From: Aeoliella straminimaris
Lineage (GTDB): Bacteria; Planctomycetota; Planctomycetia; Pirellulales; Lacipirellulaceae
Length of the DNA stretch: 64,000 nucleotides
Direction: 5' to 3'
Assembly: GCF_024054565.1 (NCBI RefSeq)
Contig: NZ_JAMXLR010000089.1
Location: 83,826-147,825, forward strand
In this document: positions 52,441-61,424 of the stretch, piece after piece
How positions within the stretch are numbered: position 1 is the first letter of the stretch
Layout: each line of letters starts with the position of its first letter
Notes under the pieces: generated by a model
The model's input: only the letters and a program-made list of their open reading frames with translations
Databases searched by the model: none
Told to the model about the DNA's origin: nothing
Translations under genes and position numbers: made by a program

Positions 52441-53556
52441 CTATTGCCTGCCCGTGGAACCACCTCGTACGGGTAGAGGTTCCAGTAGTCCGTCGTCGCG
52501 GATGGCCATTAATTGAAACATGCCGAAGTCCGTGTCTTCGGTGAGAAACTGCACCGAACCGTCGGCCATCGCCACCTGAGCACCACCAGGATGCGACGAC
52601 AAAACCGGTGTGCGATTGTCTAGCATGGTACAGGGTTCGCCGTTGCAGTAGCCATCGCTGGAATTATCGCGAACAAAGTCGCAAAATTCGGTTCCTAGAG
52701 GGCGGCCGATCGTGGTCGTGTTGTAGACACGGTCATCGAATTCATTGCCACCTCCCTCCCCTCGGTGTTTCAGGAACGTTCCCAGCCACGCTCCGTGCAA
52801 ACCACTGCTTCGACAGTCGGTCTTTGTGGGTACGCTCTCACCGGGAGGGACCGTAAGCCCCCACTTCGATTGCTCCGCGAGAAGCAAAACGTTAGAAGTT
52901 CCGTCCGTCACCTTCGCAACTTTGGTGTCGCAGTGCGAGCAGAGAATCCCGTTGTAAGCATGGATGTTGGCGCTGGTTCGCAGGTAACGTTCTTGAGGGT
53001 CGTTGCCCGATGCGCCAGCCACGCCCGCGTAGTCGGCCGCGGCCACGTTGACCCCACTTGCGACTTGCGGAAGCAATCGAGGCATGTCGCTGGATGGGCA
53101 AAAAATGCTATCGGGCGCGTAGCCGTCGAGGGCAAGATAATTGTCACTGTGGGTTGGTCCCCGATCCAGGTCCAGGCCACCGGGCTCGTACATATCGATG
53201 GAATCGCTAACGGCAGTACCTTCCATGTACGGCAAGATATGCGCCCTCCAACTTGGCCCGTAGCCGCTTGACCAATCGCCACCAATGGCGGATTCAGCGC
53301 CAGGCGGGTAAGTTCCACGCGCGCTTTCGTAATTCAGGCAAGCCAGGACTAACTGATGCAGATTGTTGCTGCAGGCGGCTCGTCTTGCGGCCTCGCGAGC
53401 CGCTTGCACGGCCGGAAGAAGCAGTGCAACCAGGATTCCAATGATCGCAATCACTACGAGCAGTTCCACCAATGTGAACCCACGCTCGGTGCGGTGCCGA
53501 ATCCTGACTCTGCTTGAAAGTTGTTCCATTTGGGCTGCGCCCACTTCGGATGGCAT
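52441..53556 (-). CDS. DUF1559 protein with pilin-type N-terminus
   Basis: 371 residues from the ATG at 53556, chosen because a CGGAG ribosome site lies about five bases before it; the ATG at 53529 is an alternative and the longer frame to 54000 is not credible. Pilin-type motif GFTLVELLVVIAIIGILVALLLP with AVQAAREAARRAACSNNLHQ, then the DUF1559 body with the C-terminal motif GGAQVAMADGSVQFL. It is the first gene of an operon with lipoprotein, secreted alpha/alpha-barrel protein, AGE epimerase and sugar porter. That suggests this DUF1559 protein takes part in sugar or polysaccharide use. Confidence 0.9.
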   Translation of the reverse strand: MPSEVGAAQMEQLSSRVRIRHRTERGFTLVELLVVIAIIGILVALLLPAVQAAREAARRAACSNNLHQLVLACLNYESARGTYPPGAESAIGGDWSSGYGPSWRAHILPYMEGTAVSDSIDMYEPGGLDLDRGPTHSDNYLALDGYAPDSIFCPSSDMPRLLPQVASGVNVAAADYAGVAGASGNDPQERYLRTSANIHAYNGILCSHCDTKVAKVTDGTSNVLLLAEQSKWGLTVPPGESVPTKTDCRSSGLHGAWLGTFLKHRGEGGGNEFDDRVYNTTTIGRPLGTEFCDFVRDNSSDGYCNGEPCTMLDNRTPVLSSHPGGAQVAMADGSVQFLTEDTDFGMFQLMAIRDDGLLEPLPVRGGSTGRQ

Positions 53557-53731
53557 AGGCTCCGGAATCATCCTGGCGTTACTCCGTAGTGTGAAGGATC
53601 GGTCACACGCGGTTCCACCTGGGAAATTCCTCCCAGCCAGCTGCCCAGTAGAGCATGGAGGAATTTCCCGCCCGCGATGCACTCGAGGGGGGAAGAGGTC
53701 GAGTTTTCGGTATTTGGCGCCTGATGCCGTG

Positions 53732-53760
53732 AGTATAGACATGACCTCACGTGAGGTCAA
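53732..53760 (-). promoter_or_regulatory. Sigma-70-like promoter overlapped by perfect LacI-type operator
   Basis: On the minus strand TTGACC (53755-53760) and TATACT (53732-53737) are separated by exactly 17 bases. The perfect 18-base palindrome TGACCTCACGTGAGGTCA occupies 53742-53759, over the -35 and spacer, as expected for repression. The operon's first start codon is about 175 bases further on, so the leader is long. The same arrangement precedes the LacI-family gene. Confidence 0.75.
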
Positions 53761-54264
53761 CGCTTTATGTATCCTTTTTTGGATATTGGCGAAAGCCTCT
53801 GAAGTGTTGTCCTGAACTCGGGGATGGGCTCCCCCGACTTCTCGGCGGTATGTTGCCGACTCCGTTCGGCTAGGCGATACCAGCTTGCTGGCTGATCGCC
53901 TGCCCAGTATCGGCAGCGCTGGCGCTAGGCCCCTCACATTGTCCGCACTGCCGTTGTTCCCAATTGCATTCGGCTGCGCTAACGCTGTGGAGTAGGGCAT
54001 CCGGCGTCACGGACTGTCTCCATAAAATGTAATTGCTTTATCTTCAGGATCTCGCGCGAAGCAAATGAGCTTCATCGCATTCATGATGAATCTGCACACG
54101 ACGTCGTTGAACCAGTGAGGAATGTCTGGTTAACTAGAACTCCGTTGCGTTGCATCTCGGGAATTGGTGATGTGTTCGCTTGCCCGAGAGATTCTGGTAT
54201 CAGCCATGGTAAATAAGCCGCCTCCCGCGAGGCGTTTCTATCGGTGCAGCAAAGGGAGGTTCCG
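53761..54264. other. Divergent intergenic region
   Basis: About 500 bases upstream of the DUF1559 operon promoter and the divergent propeller gene. It includes the plus-strand promoter candidate at 54107 and a CTCGGG/CCCGAG hairpin (54156-54161 with 54183-54188). No gene is convincing; the open frame that runs through 53761-54000 on the minus strand lacks coding features. Confidence 0.5.
54107..54135 (+). promoter_or_regulatory. Candidate sigma-70-like promoter for the propeller enzyme
   Basis: TTGAAC (54107-54112) and TTAACT (54130-54135) are 17 bases apart, about 130 bases before the propeller enzyme start. The -10 is weak and no LacI-type palindrome overlaps it. Confidence 0.4.
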
Positions 54265-55221
54265 GTGTTGAAGTGCGTTTCTTCGTGGATGTTGGTATAT
54301 GCGATGAGTTGTCTGTGTGCGTCTGCCTGTATGGCAGAACGTCCTGAGATCCGGAAGCTTGGAACTATTGACTTGCATCTTGTCGAGACTCAGCCCATCG
54401 TCTACCGGAACAATCTCTATCGATTTGAATCGGTGCGAAAACGATATCCAGGCAATACGACCTCCAAGCCCTACTTCCGTTTTGTCGACGTCGCCAGCCA
54501 GCAGGCCACGCCGGCATTTGCCGAAGGGCACGATTTAGGCTGCGCCCTGGTCGCTGACGAGCGCATGTGGGTATTTGGGACTCCGGGGTGGGGAGCCAAT
54601 AAGGTCCAGCAGTTTTGGTCAGATGACCTTAAGACATGGCATTCGTCTGAGGCGCTGAGCATAGAAGGGTGGGAGCTATTCAATACAAGTGTGTGTCGTG
54701 CAGGTGACCGATACGTAATGGCATTTGAAGTCGGAGCTCCGGCTAATGTCGCGGGGCAACGGTTTACTGCGAGATTCGCAGAGTCGCGGGACCTGAAGCA
54801 ATGGACCGTCCTGCCAGAAGAAGCGGTGTACACGAAGGAACGTTATTCGGCTTGTCCGACCATCCGGTTCGTCGACAAGTGGTTTTATCTGATCTACCTC
54901 GAAGCTACTGGCGACTATGAGTTCAATCCGTGCATTGCACGGAGTCGAGACTTAAGGCACTGGCACCGGAGCAAGGTCAATCCCATTATGCGTTTTGGGG
55001 AGGAGGACAAGCGAGTATACAACGCCGGTCTCAATGCGAACCAACGAGACGAGATAAAAAACGCCGTGAACAGAAACAATTCGGACCTCGATCTATGTGA
55101 GTACGATGGCCGGGTACTTATCAACTACTCCTGGGGAGACCAGGCTGGCCACGAGTTCCTCGCCTGTGCAGAGTATGACGGGACGCTGCAGCAGTTTTTC
55201 GAAGCGTGCTTTAAGGATTGA
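54265..55221 (+). CDS. Secreted beta-propeller glycosidase-like protein
   Basis: 318 residues from the GTG at 54265, five bases after a GGGAGG site, with a signal peptide (WMLVYAMSCLCASACMA). Repeated propeller elements are visible: YRNNLYRFESVRKRY, WSDDLKTWHSSEAL, ARFAESRDLKQWTVLPEEAVY, CPTIRFVDKWFYLIYLE, ARSRDLRHWHRS and DLCEYDGRVLINYSWGDQAGHEFLACAEYDG. This pattern fits five-bladed GH43/GH117/GH130-like enzymes, but the family is not settled. It is divergent from the LacI-controlled operon and probably works on the same substrate. Confidence 0.72.
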   Translation: MLKCVSSWMLVYAMSCLCASACMAERPEIRKLGTIDLHLVETQPIVYRNNLYRFESVRKRYPGNTTSKPYFRFVDVASQQATPAFAEGHDLGCALVADERMWVFGTPGWGANKVQQFWSDDLKTWHSSEALSIEGWELFNTSVCRAGDRYVMAFEVGAPANVAGQRFTARFAESRDLKQWTVLPEEAVYTKERYSACPTIRFVDKWFYLIYLEATGDYEFNPCIARSRDLRHWHRSKVNPIMRFGEEDKRVYNAGLNANQRDEIKNAVNRNNSDLDLCEYDGRVLINYSWGDQAGHEFLACAEYDGTLQQFFEACFKD

Positions 55222-55467
55222 AGCGAGTCTCCACGAGCGATCTCGGCGGAATCGAGGAATTCTGATCCTGCAGGACTGGCAGCCTTGCTTCAGGGCGTCC
55301 GGCTTGAGCCTTTTTCTGCAGTTTGGCTCACGTGGGAAGCTATCGCTGGTCGATTTTAGCGATTAAGCAAAACATTCGGACGCGTTGCCTCTGTTTCCCC
55401 CTTCAAGTAGCGGGTGAATCGGCGGTGTGTTCGGTCTCATCCAGGTGCACTCGAAATTTGGCGATCG

Positions 55468-56643
55468 ATGTTCTTGCGGTTCGATAGATCGCCCCAACGC
55501 CGTGGCTATGGCCATTCGGCGCCGTTCTGCGCCGGGTTGCTTGCGTGCATGCTCTACGCCGCCCCCGTCTGCGCGGATCCGCTTGAAGTGGAAGTGCTCG
55601 AACCGCCCTTAGTGGCCGATTCGGGTGAACTCTTCGGCGAAGCGTCGTACCACGTTCACGAGATCGATGGTCCGTCAATGCGGAGTTCGCCGCCAGTGGC
55701 GACGATCACGCCATACGTCGATCTCCTATGCTGGAAACTGACCGAAGGAAGCGCGGAAAACTGGGCACAGGAAATCACTCCGCAAGGATCGTCCGGTAGT
55801 CTTGCCGGCACGGCCACTCTGGTCGATGCGCCATTCGATTGGGATGCAGGGTTGCGCGTCGGGCTGGACTATGCCCTGGTGGATGGTGGCCCCCAGGCCA
55901 GCCTGTACTACACCTATTTCAACACAGGGGCCACCAACGAGGCGGCGGGCGATGTCTACTCGGCGTTTCTTGGGAACTTCTTCGCCGGCAATCCCGATGG
56001 CACCGGGTTTGGACCGCACTACGAGAGCGGGCACATCAACTGGGATGTCCAGTTCCACACGATCGACCTCGAGGTCGGGCGAAACTTGTTTGTTAGCCGG
56101 GCACTGGCGCTGCGACCGTTTGTGGGGCTGAAGTCGGCAATCATCCGGCAACAGATACATTCCTCGTGGCACGACCCGATCGATAGCTCGTCGCAAGACT
56201 ATCTATTCAGTTCCGCGACCGAGAACCTCACGCAGAAAATCTGGGGAATTGGACCGGCCGTAGGTGTCGAGGCTCGCGCGCCGCTTTCGCTGGGGCCAGA
56301 TCACGCGCTCAGTGTCTACTTCAGTCCATCGGGGGCTCTGATGTACGGCTCATGGAGTTTTAGCGATCAATTCCAGACCGACGGACCAACATCGACCACG
56401 ATTCCTGTGCCGTCTTCGATTGCCATCAACTCCGAACCGATACGCGGCGCCGCTACCATGTTGCGACTGGCTTGTGGACTGGAGTGGGAACAGTGCTCGC
56501 GTAGAGTCAACACCCGATTGCGGGTAGGGTTTGAGGGGCAAGTGTGGCTCAATCAGATGCAATACTACTCGTACAACATGGGGCGGCTCAATAACCTGAT
56601 GTCGCTCCAAGGAAGCATCCTCGAGTTTGGTATCAATTACTAG
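55468..56643 (+). CDS. Lpg1974-type outer-membrane pore protein
   Basis: 391 residues from the ATG at 55468 with a signal peptide ending PVCAD. The barrel part starts with the family pattern TPYVDLLCWKLTEGSAENW, continues through FDWDAGLRVGLDYAL, LALRPFVGLKSAIIRQQI and IWGIGPAVGVEARAPL, and ends with the aromatic C-terminus INY expected of outer-membrane beta-barrels. First of three tandem paralogues. A 60-residue linker between signal peptide and barrel is peculiar to this copy. Confidence 0.78.
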   Translation: MFLRFDRSPQRRGYGHSAPFCAGLLACMLYAAPVCADPLEVEVLEPPLVADSGELFGEASYHVHEIDGPSMRSSPPVATITPYVDLLCWKLTEGSAENWAQEITPQGSSGSLAGTATLVDAPFDWDAGLRVGLDYALVDGGPQASLYYTYFNTGATNEAAGDVYSAFLGNFFAGNPDGTGFGPHYESGHINWDVQFHTIDLEVGRNLFVSRALALRPFVGLKSAIIRQQIHSSWHDPIDSSSQDYLFSSATENLTQKIWGIGPAVGVEARAPLSLGPDHALSVYFSPSGALMYGSWSFSDQFQTDGPTSTTIPVPSSIAINSEPIRGAATMLRLACGLEWEQCSRRVNTRLRVGFEGQVWLNQMQYYSYNMGRLNNLMSLQGSILEFGINY

Positions 56644-56673
56644 CTTTTCCCGACACGGTCTTTCGAAACCTTT

Positions 56674-57606
56674 ATGTTTGCTCGCGTGCTTAGCCTGATT
56701 CTCCTCTTTGCCTGCTGGTCGGTGGCCAGTGGAGAAGGGGTGACTCCTTACGCAGAGCTATTGTACTGGCGGCCTTCGGCGGCAACCTCGGCAGTGTGGG
56801 CTAGCGTGGTGACCGAAGATGAATTTGAAGCCAAAGGCGTCGACTTCGATTGGGGCGCCGGCTATCGCGCGGGCTTGCTGCTGGAACCCACCGGATGGTT
56901 GTGGGATATGAACCTGGAGGTCACTCACTTTACAACTACCGCTGCATCCGATGTTCCTGAAGGATTGCACTTGGTGATTCCGGAGTTTTTTAGCGGGTTT
57001 TTGAGTGGAGACAGTTTCGAGTTCACAAGCGCATCGCTCGATTGGCAGTTGAACTATACGGTGTTCGACTTCGAGGCGGGACATACCATTCCCTTGGGAC
57101 AGGCTTGGGAGCTTCGGCCGACCTTCGGTCTCAAATCCGCCGTGATGAATCAGCATGTCCAATCCGAGTGGGTCGATCCAATCCTGGGTCTCACCGCGGC
57201 GGAGAACGTGAAACATGAGTTCTTTGGATTCGGTCCAAGTGCCGGCATCGAAGCCCGATGGAAACCACGTGAGAAACTTACTGTGGTGGGAGAGTGTTCC
57301 GGAGCGTTGTTGTACGGGGTGTGGAATGTTGAAGACAACTTCCGCCGCACCACCGATGGTCTGCCAAGTCCATCTTACGAAGCATTCTCGACAAGAATGA
57401 ACGACTCGCGATTGGGGACGGTGACGCTTCGCTCGTTCCTGGGCATCGAATGGCGAGTGCCATGTCCGATGGATGTGCAACTGCGAGCGGGATACGAAGT
57501 CCAGTGGTGGGCGAATCAGCAGCGATTGTTGACTTTTCAACAACTGCCGATGCATGGCGATCTGACATTTCAAGGTGGTACATGCGGTCTTGCAGTTTCC
57601 TATTAA
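56674..57606 (+). CDS. Lpg1974-type outer-membrane pore protein
   Basis: 310 residues, second of the tandem set. Signal peptide (VLSLILLFACWSVASG), then TPYAELLYWRPSAATSAVW, FDWGAGYRAGLL, WELRPTFGLKSAVMNQHVQSEW, FFGFGPSAGIEARW and the C-terminal VSY. The same order of motifs as in the flanking copies. It starts 30 bases after the preceding gene and overlaps the next by 25 bases, so the three are made together. Confidence 0.78.
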   Translation: MFARVLSLILLFACWSVASGEGVTPYAELLYWRPSAATSAVWASVVTEDEFEAKGVDFDWGAGYRAGLLLEPTGWLWDMNLEVTHFTTTAASDVPEGLHLVIPEFFSGFLSGDSFEFTSASLDWQLNYTVFDFEAGHTIPLGQAWELRPTFGLKSAVMNQHVQSEWVDPILGLTAAENVKHEFFGFGPSAGIEARWKPREKLTVVGECSGALLYGVWNVEDNFRRTTDGLPSPSYEAFSTRMNDSRLGTVTLRSFLGIEWRVPCPMDVQLRAGYEVQWWANQQRLLTFQQLPMHGDLTFQGGTCGLAVSY

Positions 57607-58526
57607 TCTGTTGTCTCTGGATTGCACATCCGGTCAGAGGCGCCGAATTCTTCGGCGAGTTGTTGTATTGGAAAGCGACCGAACCGGTCGATTGGGTGCT
57701 GAATGCGGATCCGTCGCCTGCCAACCAATTTGTCGACTATGTGTCGACCGATTACGACTTCGTACCCGGTTTTCGCTTGGGAGCGACGCTGGCAGGACAT
57801 TGGGAGCCGCAGATTGCATGGACTCACTTCGAGACCAGTACCGACGATTCAATTGCCGGCGATCTGACGGCGGCCTTTCTGGGGGGAAAAGACTCGCAGC
57901 CCCCTGCCCCAAAACTGTACTTCGATACCGGTCAGTTGGCCGCTTCGATCGACTACGACATGATCGACCTTGATGTGGGCAAGTCCTACGAAGTCGTTCC
58001 ATCGATGGTCGTGCGACCTGTGGTTGGTCTACGGGGTGGCACCCTTCGGCAGTCGTTTATCACGGCTTTCCAGACCAGCTATACCCATGAAGCGGTTGCG
58101 TCGCAACGCAACGTCGTGGAAACAGCCGAGAGTAACTTCTGGGGCATTGGACCAAAAATGGGGGTCGACAGCCACGTCGCACTCTATCGTTCTCGCTTGG
58201 TCGAAGTGAACTTGCAAGCCGGCTTCTTTGCGGCTTATCTACTGGGCGATTGGGATCTGCCCGACGTGACGCGGATCACACAGACCGACGACGGTGTCGC
58301 GACGGATTCCACGCAAACCATTAAGCTCGCGTCACGCGATTTCGGTTCTTTAGCGTTCCAGGCCATGGTGGGGATGAACTTTCGCGCCGGGCATTGGTCG
58401 GGCGCCGTGGGATACGAGCTCAACGACTGGCTGAACCAATGTCAGGTGTTTACCGACGCGACTGGTCCGCAAAACAACGACTTGTTGCTGCAGGGCTTGA
58501 ACGTTCGGCTGGCCTACGAGTTCTGA
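57582..58526 (+). CDS. Lpg1974-type outer-membrane pore protein
   Basis: 314 residues from the ATG at 57582, which has an AAGGTGG site inside the end of the previous gene; the longer frame to 57450 has no signal peptide at its start. Signal peptide (SFLLICCLWIAHPVRG), then FFGELLYWKATEPVDWV, FVPGFRLGATLAG, VVRPVVGLRGGTLRQSF, FWGIGPKMGVDSHVAL and the aromatic C-terminus YEF. The 25-base overlap with the preceding gene suggests translational coupling. Confidence 0.78.
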   Translation: MRSCSFLLICCLWIAHPVRGAEFFGELLYWKATEPVDWVLNADPSPANQFVDYVSTDYDFVPGFRLGATLAGHWEPQIAWTHFETSTDDSIAGDLTAAFLGGKDSQPPAPKLYFDTGQLAASIDYDMIDLDVGKSYEVVPSMVVRPVVGLRGGTLRQSFITAFQTSYTHEAVASQRNVVETAESNFWGIGPKMGVDSHVALYRSRLVEVNLQAGFFAAYLLGDWDLPDVTRITQTDDGVATDSTQTIKLASRDFGSLAFQAMVGMNFRAGHWSGAVGYELNDWLNQCQVFTDATGPQNNDLLLQGLNVRLAYEF

Positions 58527-58562
58527 CGCCCATCGAACCCCGGTCCGCAGAACCAACAAAGC

Positions 58563-59936
58563 TTACTGCTCCACAGCCGCGATCGTAATAGTGTGTTCCA
58601 CGGGTACATGCGCTCGGGCGATCGAGTCGGCCAGGGGTTGCCGCTTGGCTTCCGTCTCAGCCACCGCTTGCTGCAAGTTGTCGCGACCACGTTCTCCGTG
58701 GAAAACTTGCTTTATCTGATGGGTCTCAAAATCCTGTTTAGCTTTCACCGCGGAGTCAACCTCCTGGAAAGCTTTGCTAAACGGATTTTGGGGAAACTCT
58801 TTGGCCAGATTGATGCCGGCGGCGAGTTCGTCGGCGCTGTACTCCCGCGAGTGCTCGCCCCATGTCACCTTGTACCGATCGCTATCACCACCGGTAGCGG
58901 TGAGCTGGAAGCGATTCAGTTCTTCGTAAAACGGCACCAGGGTCATGCCCGATCGAATCGAATTGTCGCGGTCGATGGGGCCGTCGGCGCAGAAGGGATA
59001 GCGATCGCTCACCAGGCGGAGCGTGCCGTTGCCATAGCTTTGAAGTGTATGTCCATCAGACACCGTGGCGGTGTTGGTGCCCAGATCGATGTTGATTTCA
59101 GCGATGGAGCCATCCAACCCTAGCGATCGCAGGAAGGCATAGGCCATTACCACGTGGCCAGCCCAGTCGGGGTGCACTCCGTCGCGGCCGGCAACGTTGT
59201 AGGGTTGCTCTTTGGTTGCTTGATGCTGGCCCGGCGCGAACACCTGGGCCTGCAGCATGGGCCAGAAGACGTCGGCGAACGCGACGCCCTCATCTTCTGC
59301 CACTCCCATCGCAATATCACGCAGGGCGCATAGGTTGATGTTCTGCTGGTCGAGCGTTCCCGAACCACTCGAAACCCACGAAGCAACCTTGCCCATACAC
59401 CCGGGCGATCCAACCACAACGCGTACATCGGCTTGCTTAAATTTGCGAACGATCGCCCGATAGTGGTCTTCATACCAGCGACCGTTGGTGGCGTCGTAGG
59501 GCCGATAGCGGGCGTCGTTCATGCCGTAGCACAGGGTGGCCAGCGTGGGATCGAATCGCAGGCAATCCTGGTCCATGCGTCGCAGGAATCCGTCGGTCTT
59601 TTCGCCGCTCCAGCCATACTGCCGCACGGTTACTTCGTACTGTGGCACGCACGCGGTCAGGTAGGTTTCGATGATCCGCGAGTACATCTTCTGCTCGGTG
59701 ATCGAATCTCCACAGATCGCCAGCCGATCTCCCGGCCGAATTAGCAGGTCTCCAGGTTGCGGAGCCTTGCGGAGATTGAAGATGGCAAAGGCAGGATCAT
59801 CGGGCTTGGTTTCGTACTCATACGGGCCAAGCGTTACGCCTTCCACGACGGTCTGGCCGCACGAGGTCAGGCCACTGCCGACAAGGCTGCAGAACAGTAG
59901 GCAATAGATCCAGTTACCAGCAAGAAGGCTTTTCAT
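58563..59936 (-). CDS. SGNH/GDSL hydrolase lipoprotein
   Basis: 457 residues from the ATG at 59936, with lipobox LTSC (Cys26). SGNH blocks: ICGDSITEQ (Ser nucleophile), YGWSGEKTDG (Gly block), TLCYGMNDARY (Asn block) and DGVHPDWAGHVVMAYAFL (Asp-x-x-His). The C-terminal 180 residues are an added domain (TVSDGHTLQSYGNGTLRLVSDRYPFC) ending in a helical stretch. Esterase on a lipid or glycan ester is expected; the substrate is not known. Convergent with the outer-membrane protein genes. Confidence 0.85.
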   Translation of the reverse strand: MKSLLAGNWIYCLLFCSLVGSGLTSCGQTVVEGVTLGPYEYETKPDDPAFAIFNLRKAPQPGDLLIRPGDRLAICGDSITEQKMYSRIIETYLTACVPQYEVTVRQYGWSGEKTDGFLRRMDQDCLRFDPTLATLCYGMNDARYRPYDATNGRWYEDHYRAIVRKFKQADVRVVVGSPGCMGKVASWVSSGSGTLDQQNINLCALRDIAMGVAEDEGVAFADVFWPMLQAQVFAPGQHQATKEQPYNVAGRDGVHPDWAGHVVMAYAFLRSLGLDGSIAEINIDLGTNTATVSDGHTLQSYGNGTLRLVSDRYPFCADGPIDRDNSIRSGMTLVPFYEELNRFQLTATGGDSDRYKVTWGEHSREYSADELAAGINLAKEFPQNPFSKAFQEVDSAVKAKQDFETHQIKQVFHGERGRDNLQQAVAETEAKRQPLADSIARAHVPVEHTITIAAVEQ

Positions 59937-60712
59937 CGTGTTCTCGTTCCTTTGGGCAGTCAATTTTCCGTGTCGCCGGATCGCATTCTCTGTGCTGCGT
60001 GCGCCGGGGCCGTTAGTCGCACTCCTCCATCATATTCTGGTCGCGGCCACCGTGCTCAAATAGTGGGCCTGGGGCGGCTTGTTGGCGAACTGCGGCGCGA
60101 AGGCAGCTGGCCGGCGCCAGGCACTCGCTGAACATGCACGTAGTGTAGGCCATTTAAGCTACCTGCAGGGAACCAGGCCTCAGCCCAGTGAGGTGATGAT
60201 TCACGCCAATTGCCAGGAGCCGTCTGTCGTCTCCGCGTTTCGGATGCAGTGGAAAACTGGACACGCGGGGACGATTGAAAAGTGCGTCACCAGAACTGTG
60301 TTTTCTGGACGCGATTGGGCTGTGCGCCCTGTGAATCGGTGGGCCTCGGCTGTGCTAGAATATTGGCCTCAAGGGCGATGGAGGGCCCAGGAAGTTTGGG
60401 TGAGTGTCTCGTTTTTCGATTCACTTTGACCGACAGGGAATTGGTGGTAAACCCAATCGCTGGTTGCAATTGTTGGGGCCGGAGAGGTCTGTAGGCTTGC
60501 CGTGGGGGATCTGGAATGCAAGGAAATGGACTAGAGCCCGGAAAGTATGGAGAGCGAAAGGGGGGACGCAATTGGTCAAAATCGCGGATGCAATCACAGC
60601 CAATCGTTGATATACTCTGAAGGCTGGGGAGAGGACTTCACGTTGGGGAGGAGTCTTCGCTTGCGATTGCTATTCTGGGATTCTTGGGTGCATCTGCAAC
60701 GTCGCTCAAAAA
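59937..60712. other. Intergenic region, no gene seen
   Basis: About 775 bases between the SGNH lipoprotein gene and the ubiquitin-like gene. The best open frame (60079-60429, 116 codons) has no domain or ribosome site and is probably chance. The promoter of the ubiquitin-like cluster should lie in the last 150 bases, but none was identified. Confidence 0.5.
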
Positions 60713-60988
60713 ATGAATGACATAAAAATAGAAGTCTGGGACGCGACCGGAAACAAGCGGCAAATGGTGGAAGTGCCCGTCGACGCGGAGGTCAATCGTT
60801 TGATTGCCGTGCTCATCGAACGGCTGAATCTGCCTCGTCACAGTCCGGACGGACAGATGATGAGCTACAAGTTTCACCATAAGAGTTCCGGCCGTCAGCT
60901 ATTGGATACCGACACGCTGGCGTCTGCGCAGGTACAAGACGGCGACATCTTGCGTCTTCAACCTGAGATCACCGCTGGTCAGCATTGA
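60713..60988 (+). CDS. Ubiquitin-like (YukD/EsaB-type) protein
   Basis: 91 residues with a beta-grasp pattern: IKIEVWDATGNKRQMVEVPVD, a helix VNRLIAVLIERLNL, YKFHHKSSGRQLLDTDTLASA and VQDGDILRLQPE. This fits ubiquitin-like YukD/EsaB proteins. The C-terminus reads ITAGQH, without the Gly-Gly needed for ordinary conjugation; a single Gly lies two residues before the end. It opens a four- or five-gene cluster with an E1-like enzyme and a JAMM protease, so a role as the modifier, or as a binding partner, is likely. Confidence 0.82.
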   Translation: MNDIKIEVWDATGNKRQMVEVPVDAEVNRLIAVLIERLNLPRHSPDGQMMSYKFHHKSSGRQLLDTDTLASAQVQDGDILRLQPEITAGQH

Positions 60989-60997
60989 GAACGCCGG

Positions 60998-61393
60998 ATG
61001 AGCGACGCTACGAAAACCTGCCCGATTTGTGGAGAGACGATCCGCGATGTTGCAGTGAAATGTCGTTATTGTGGTGAGTACCTCGACCCGGAATTGAGGC
61101 GGAAGCACAATCGCCCCAGTGGTGTGGACAGTGCGGTAATGCCGGTGGGACGCCCAGTGTCGGCTATCGCCGCTGGCTATCTAGGCCTGTTCGCATTCAT
61201 GCCGCTAATCGGTTTTTTCGCTGGCTTGCTGGCCATCATTTGTGGATTTCAGGCACTGAAGGAAATCAAGCAAGACCCCAGCCTGTTGGGCAAAGGGCGT
61301 GCTTGGTTTGGCATAATCGTTGGTATTCCCTTCACCTTGTTGTGGGGAGTGCTCTTCATCGTTTTTATCGCCGGGATGATCGCCGATACCTAA
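60998..61393 (+). CDS. Zinc-ribbon membrane protein (DUF4190-like)
   Basis: 131 residues. A zinc ribbon at the N-terminus (C8-P-I-C11 and C22-R-Y-C25) precedes two transmembrane helices (AIAAGYLGLFAFMPLIGFFAGLLAIICGF and AWFGIIVGIPFTLLWGVLFIVFIAGMI), the layout of DUF4190-type proteins. It begins nine bases after the ubiquitin-like gene. It may place the system at the membrane; the zinc ribbon could bind the modifier or a target. Confidence 0.8.
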   Translation: MSDATKTCPICGETIRDVAVKCRYCGEYLDPELRRKHNRPSGVDSAVMPVGRPVSAIAAGYLGLFAFMPLIGFFAGLLAIICGFQALKEIKQDPSLLGKGRAWFGIIVGIPFTLLWGVLFIVFIAGMIADT

Positions 61394-61424
61394 GCCGGTC
61401 TATCACATCGCAGTCTCTTTCCGT

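Noticed and set aside
53557..54000. Extension of the second DUF1559 protein by about 148 residues
   Set aside because: It would place the pilin-type signal in the middle of the protein and run across the promoter and operator at 53732-53760.
60079..60429. A 116-codon open frame before the ubiquitin-like gene
   Set aside because: No domain, signal peptide, ribosome site or coding-like composition; similar frames occur on both strands in this stretch.
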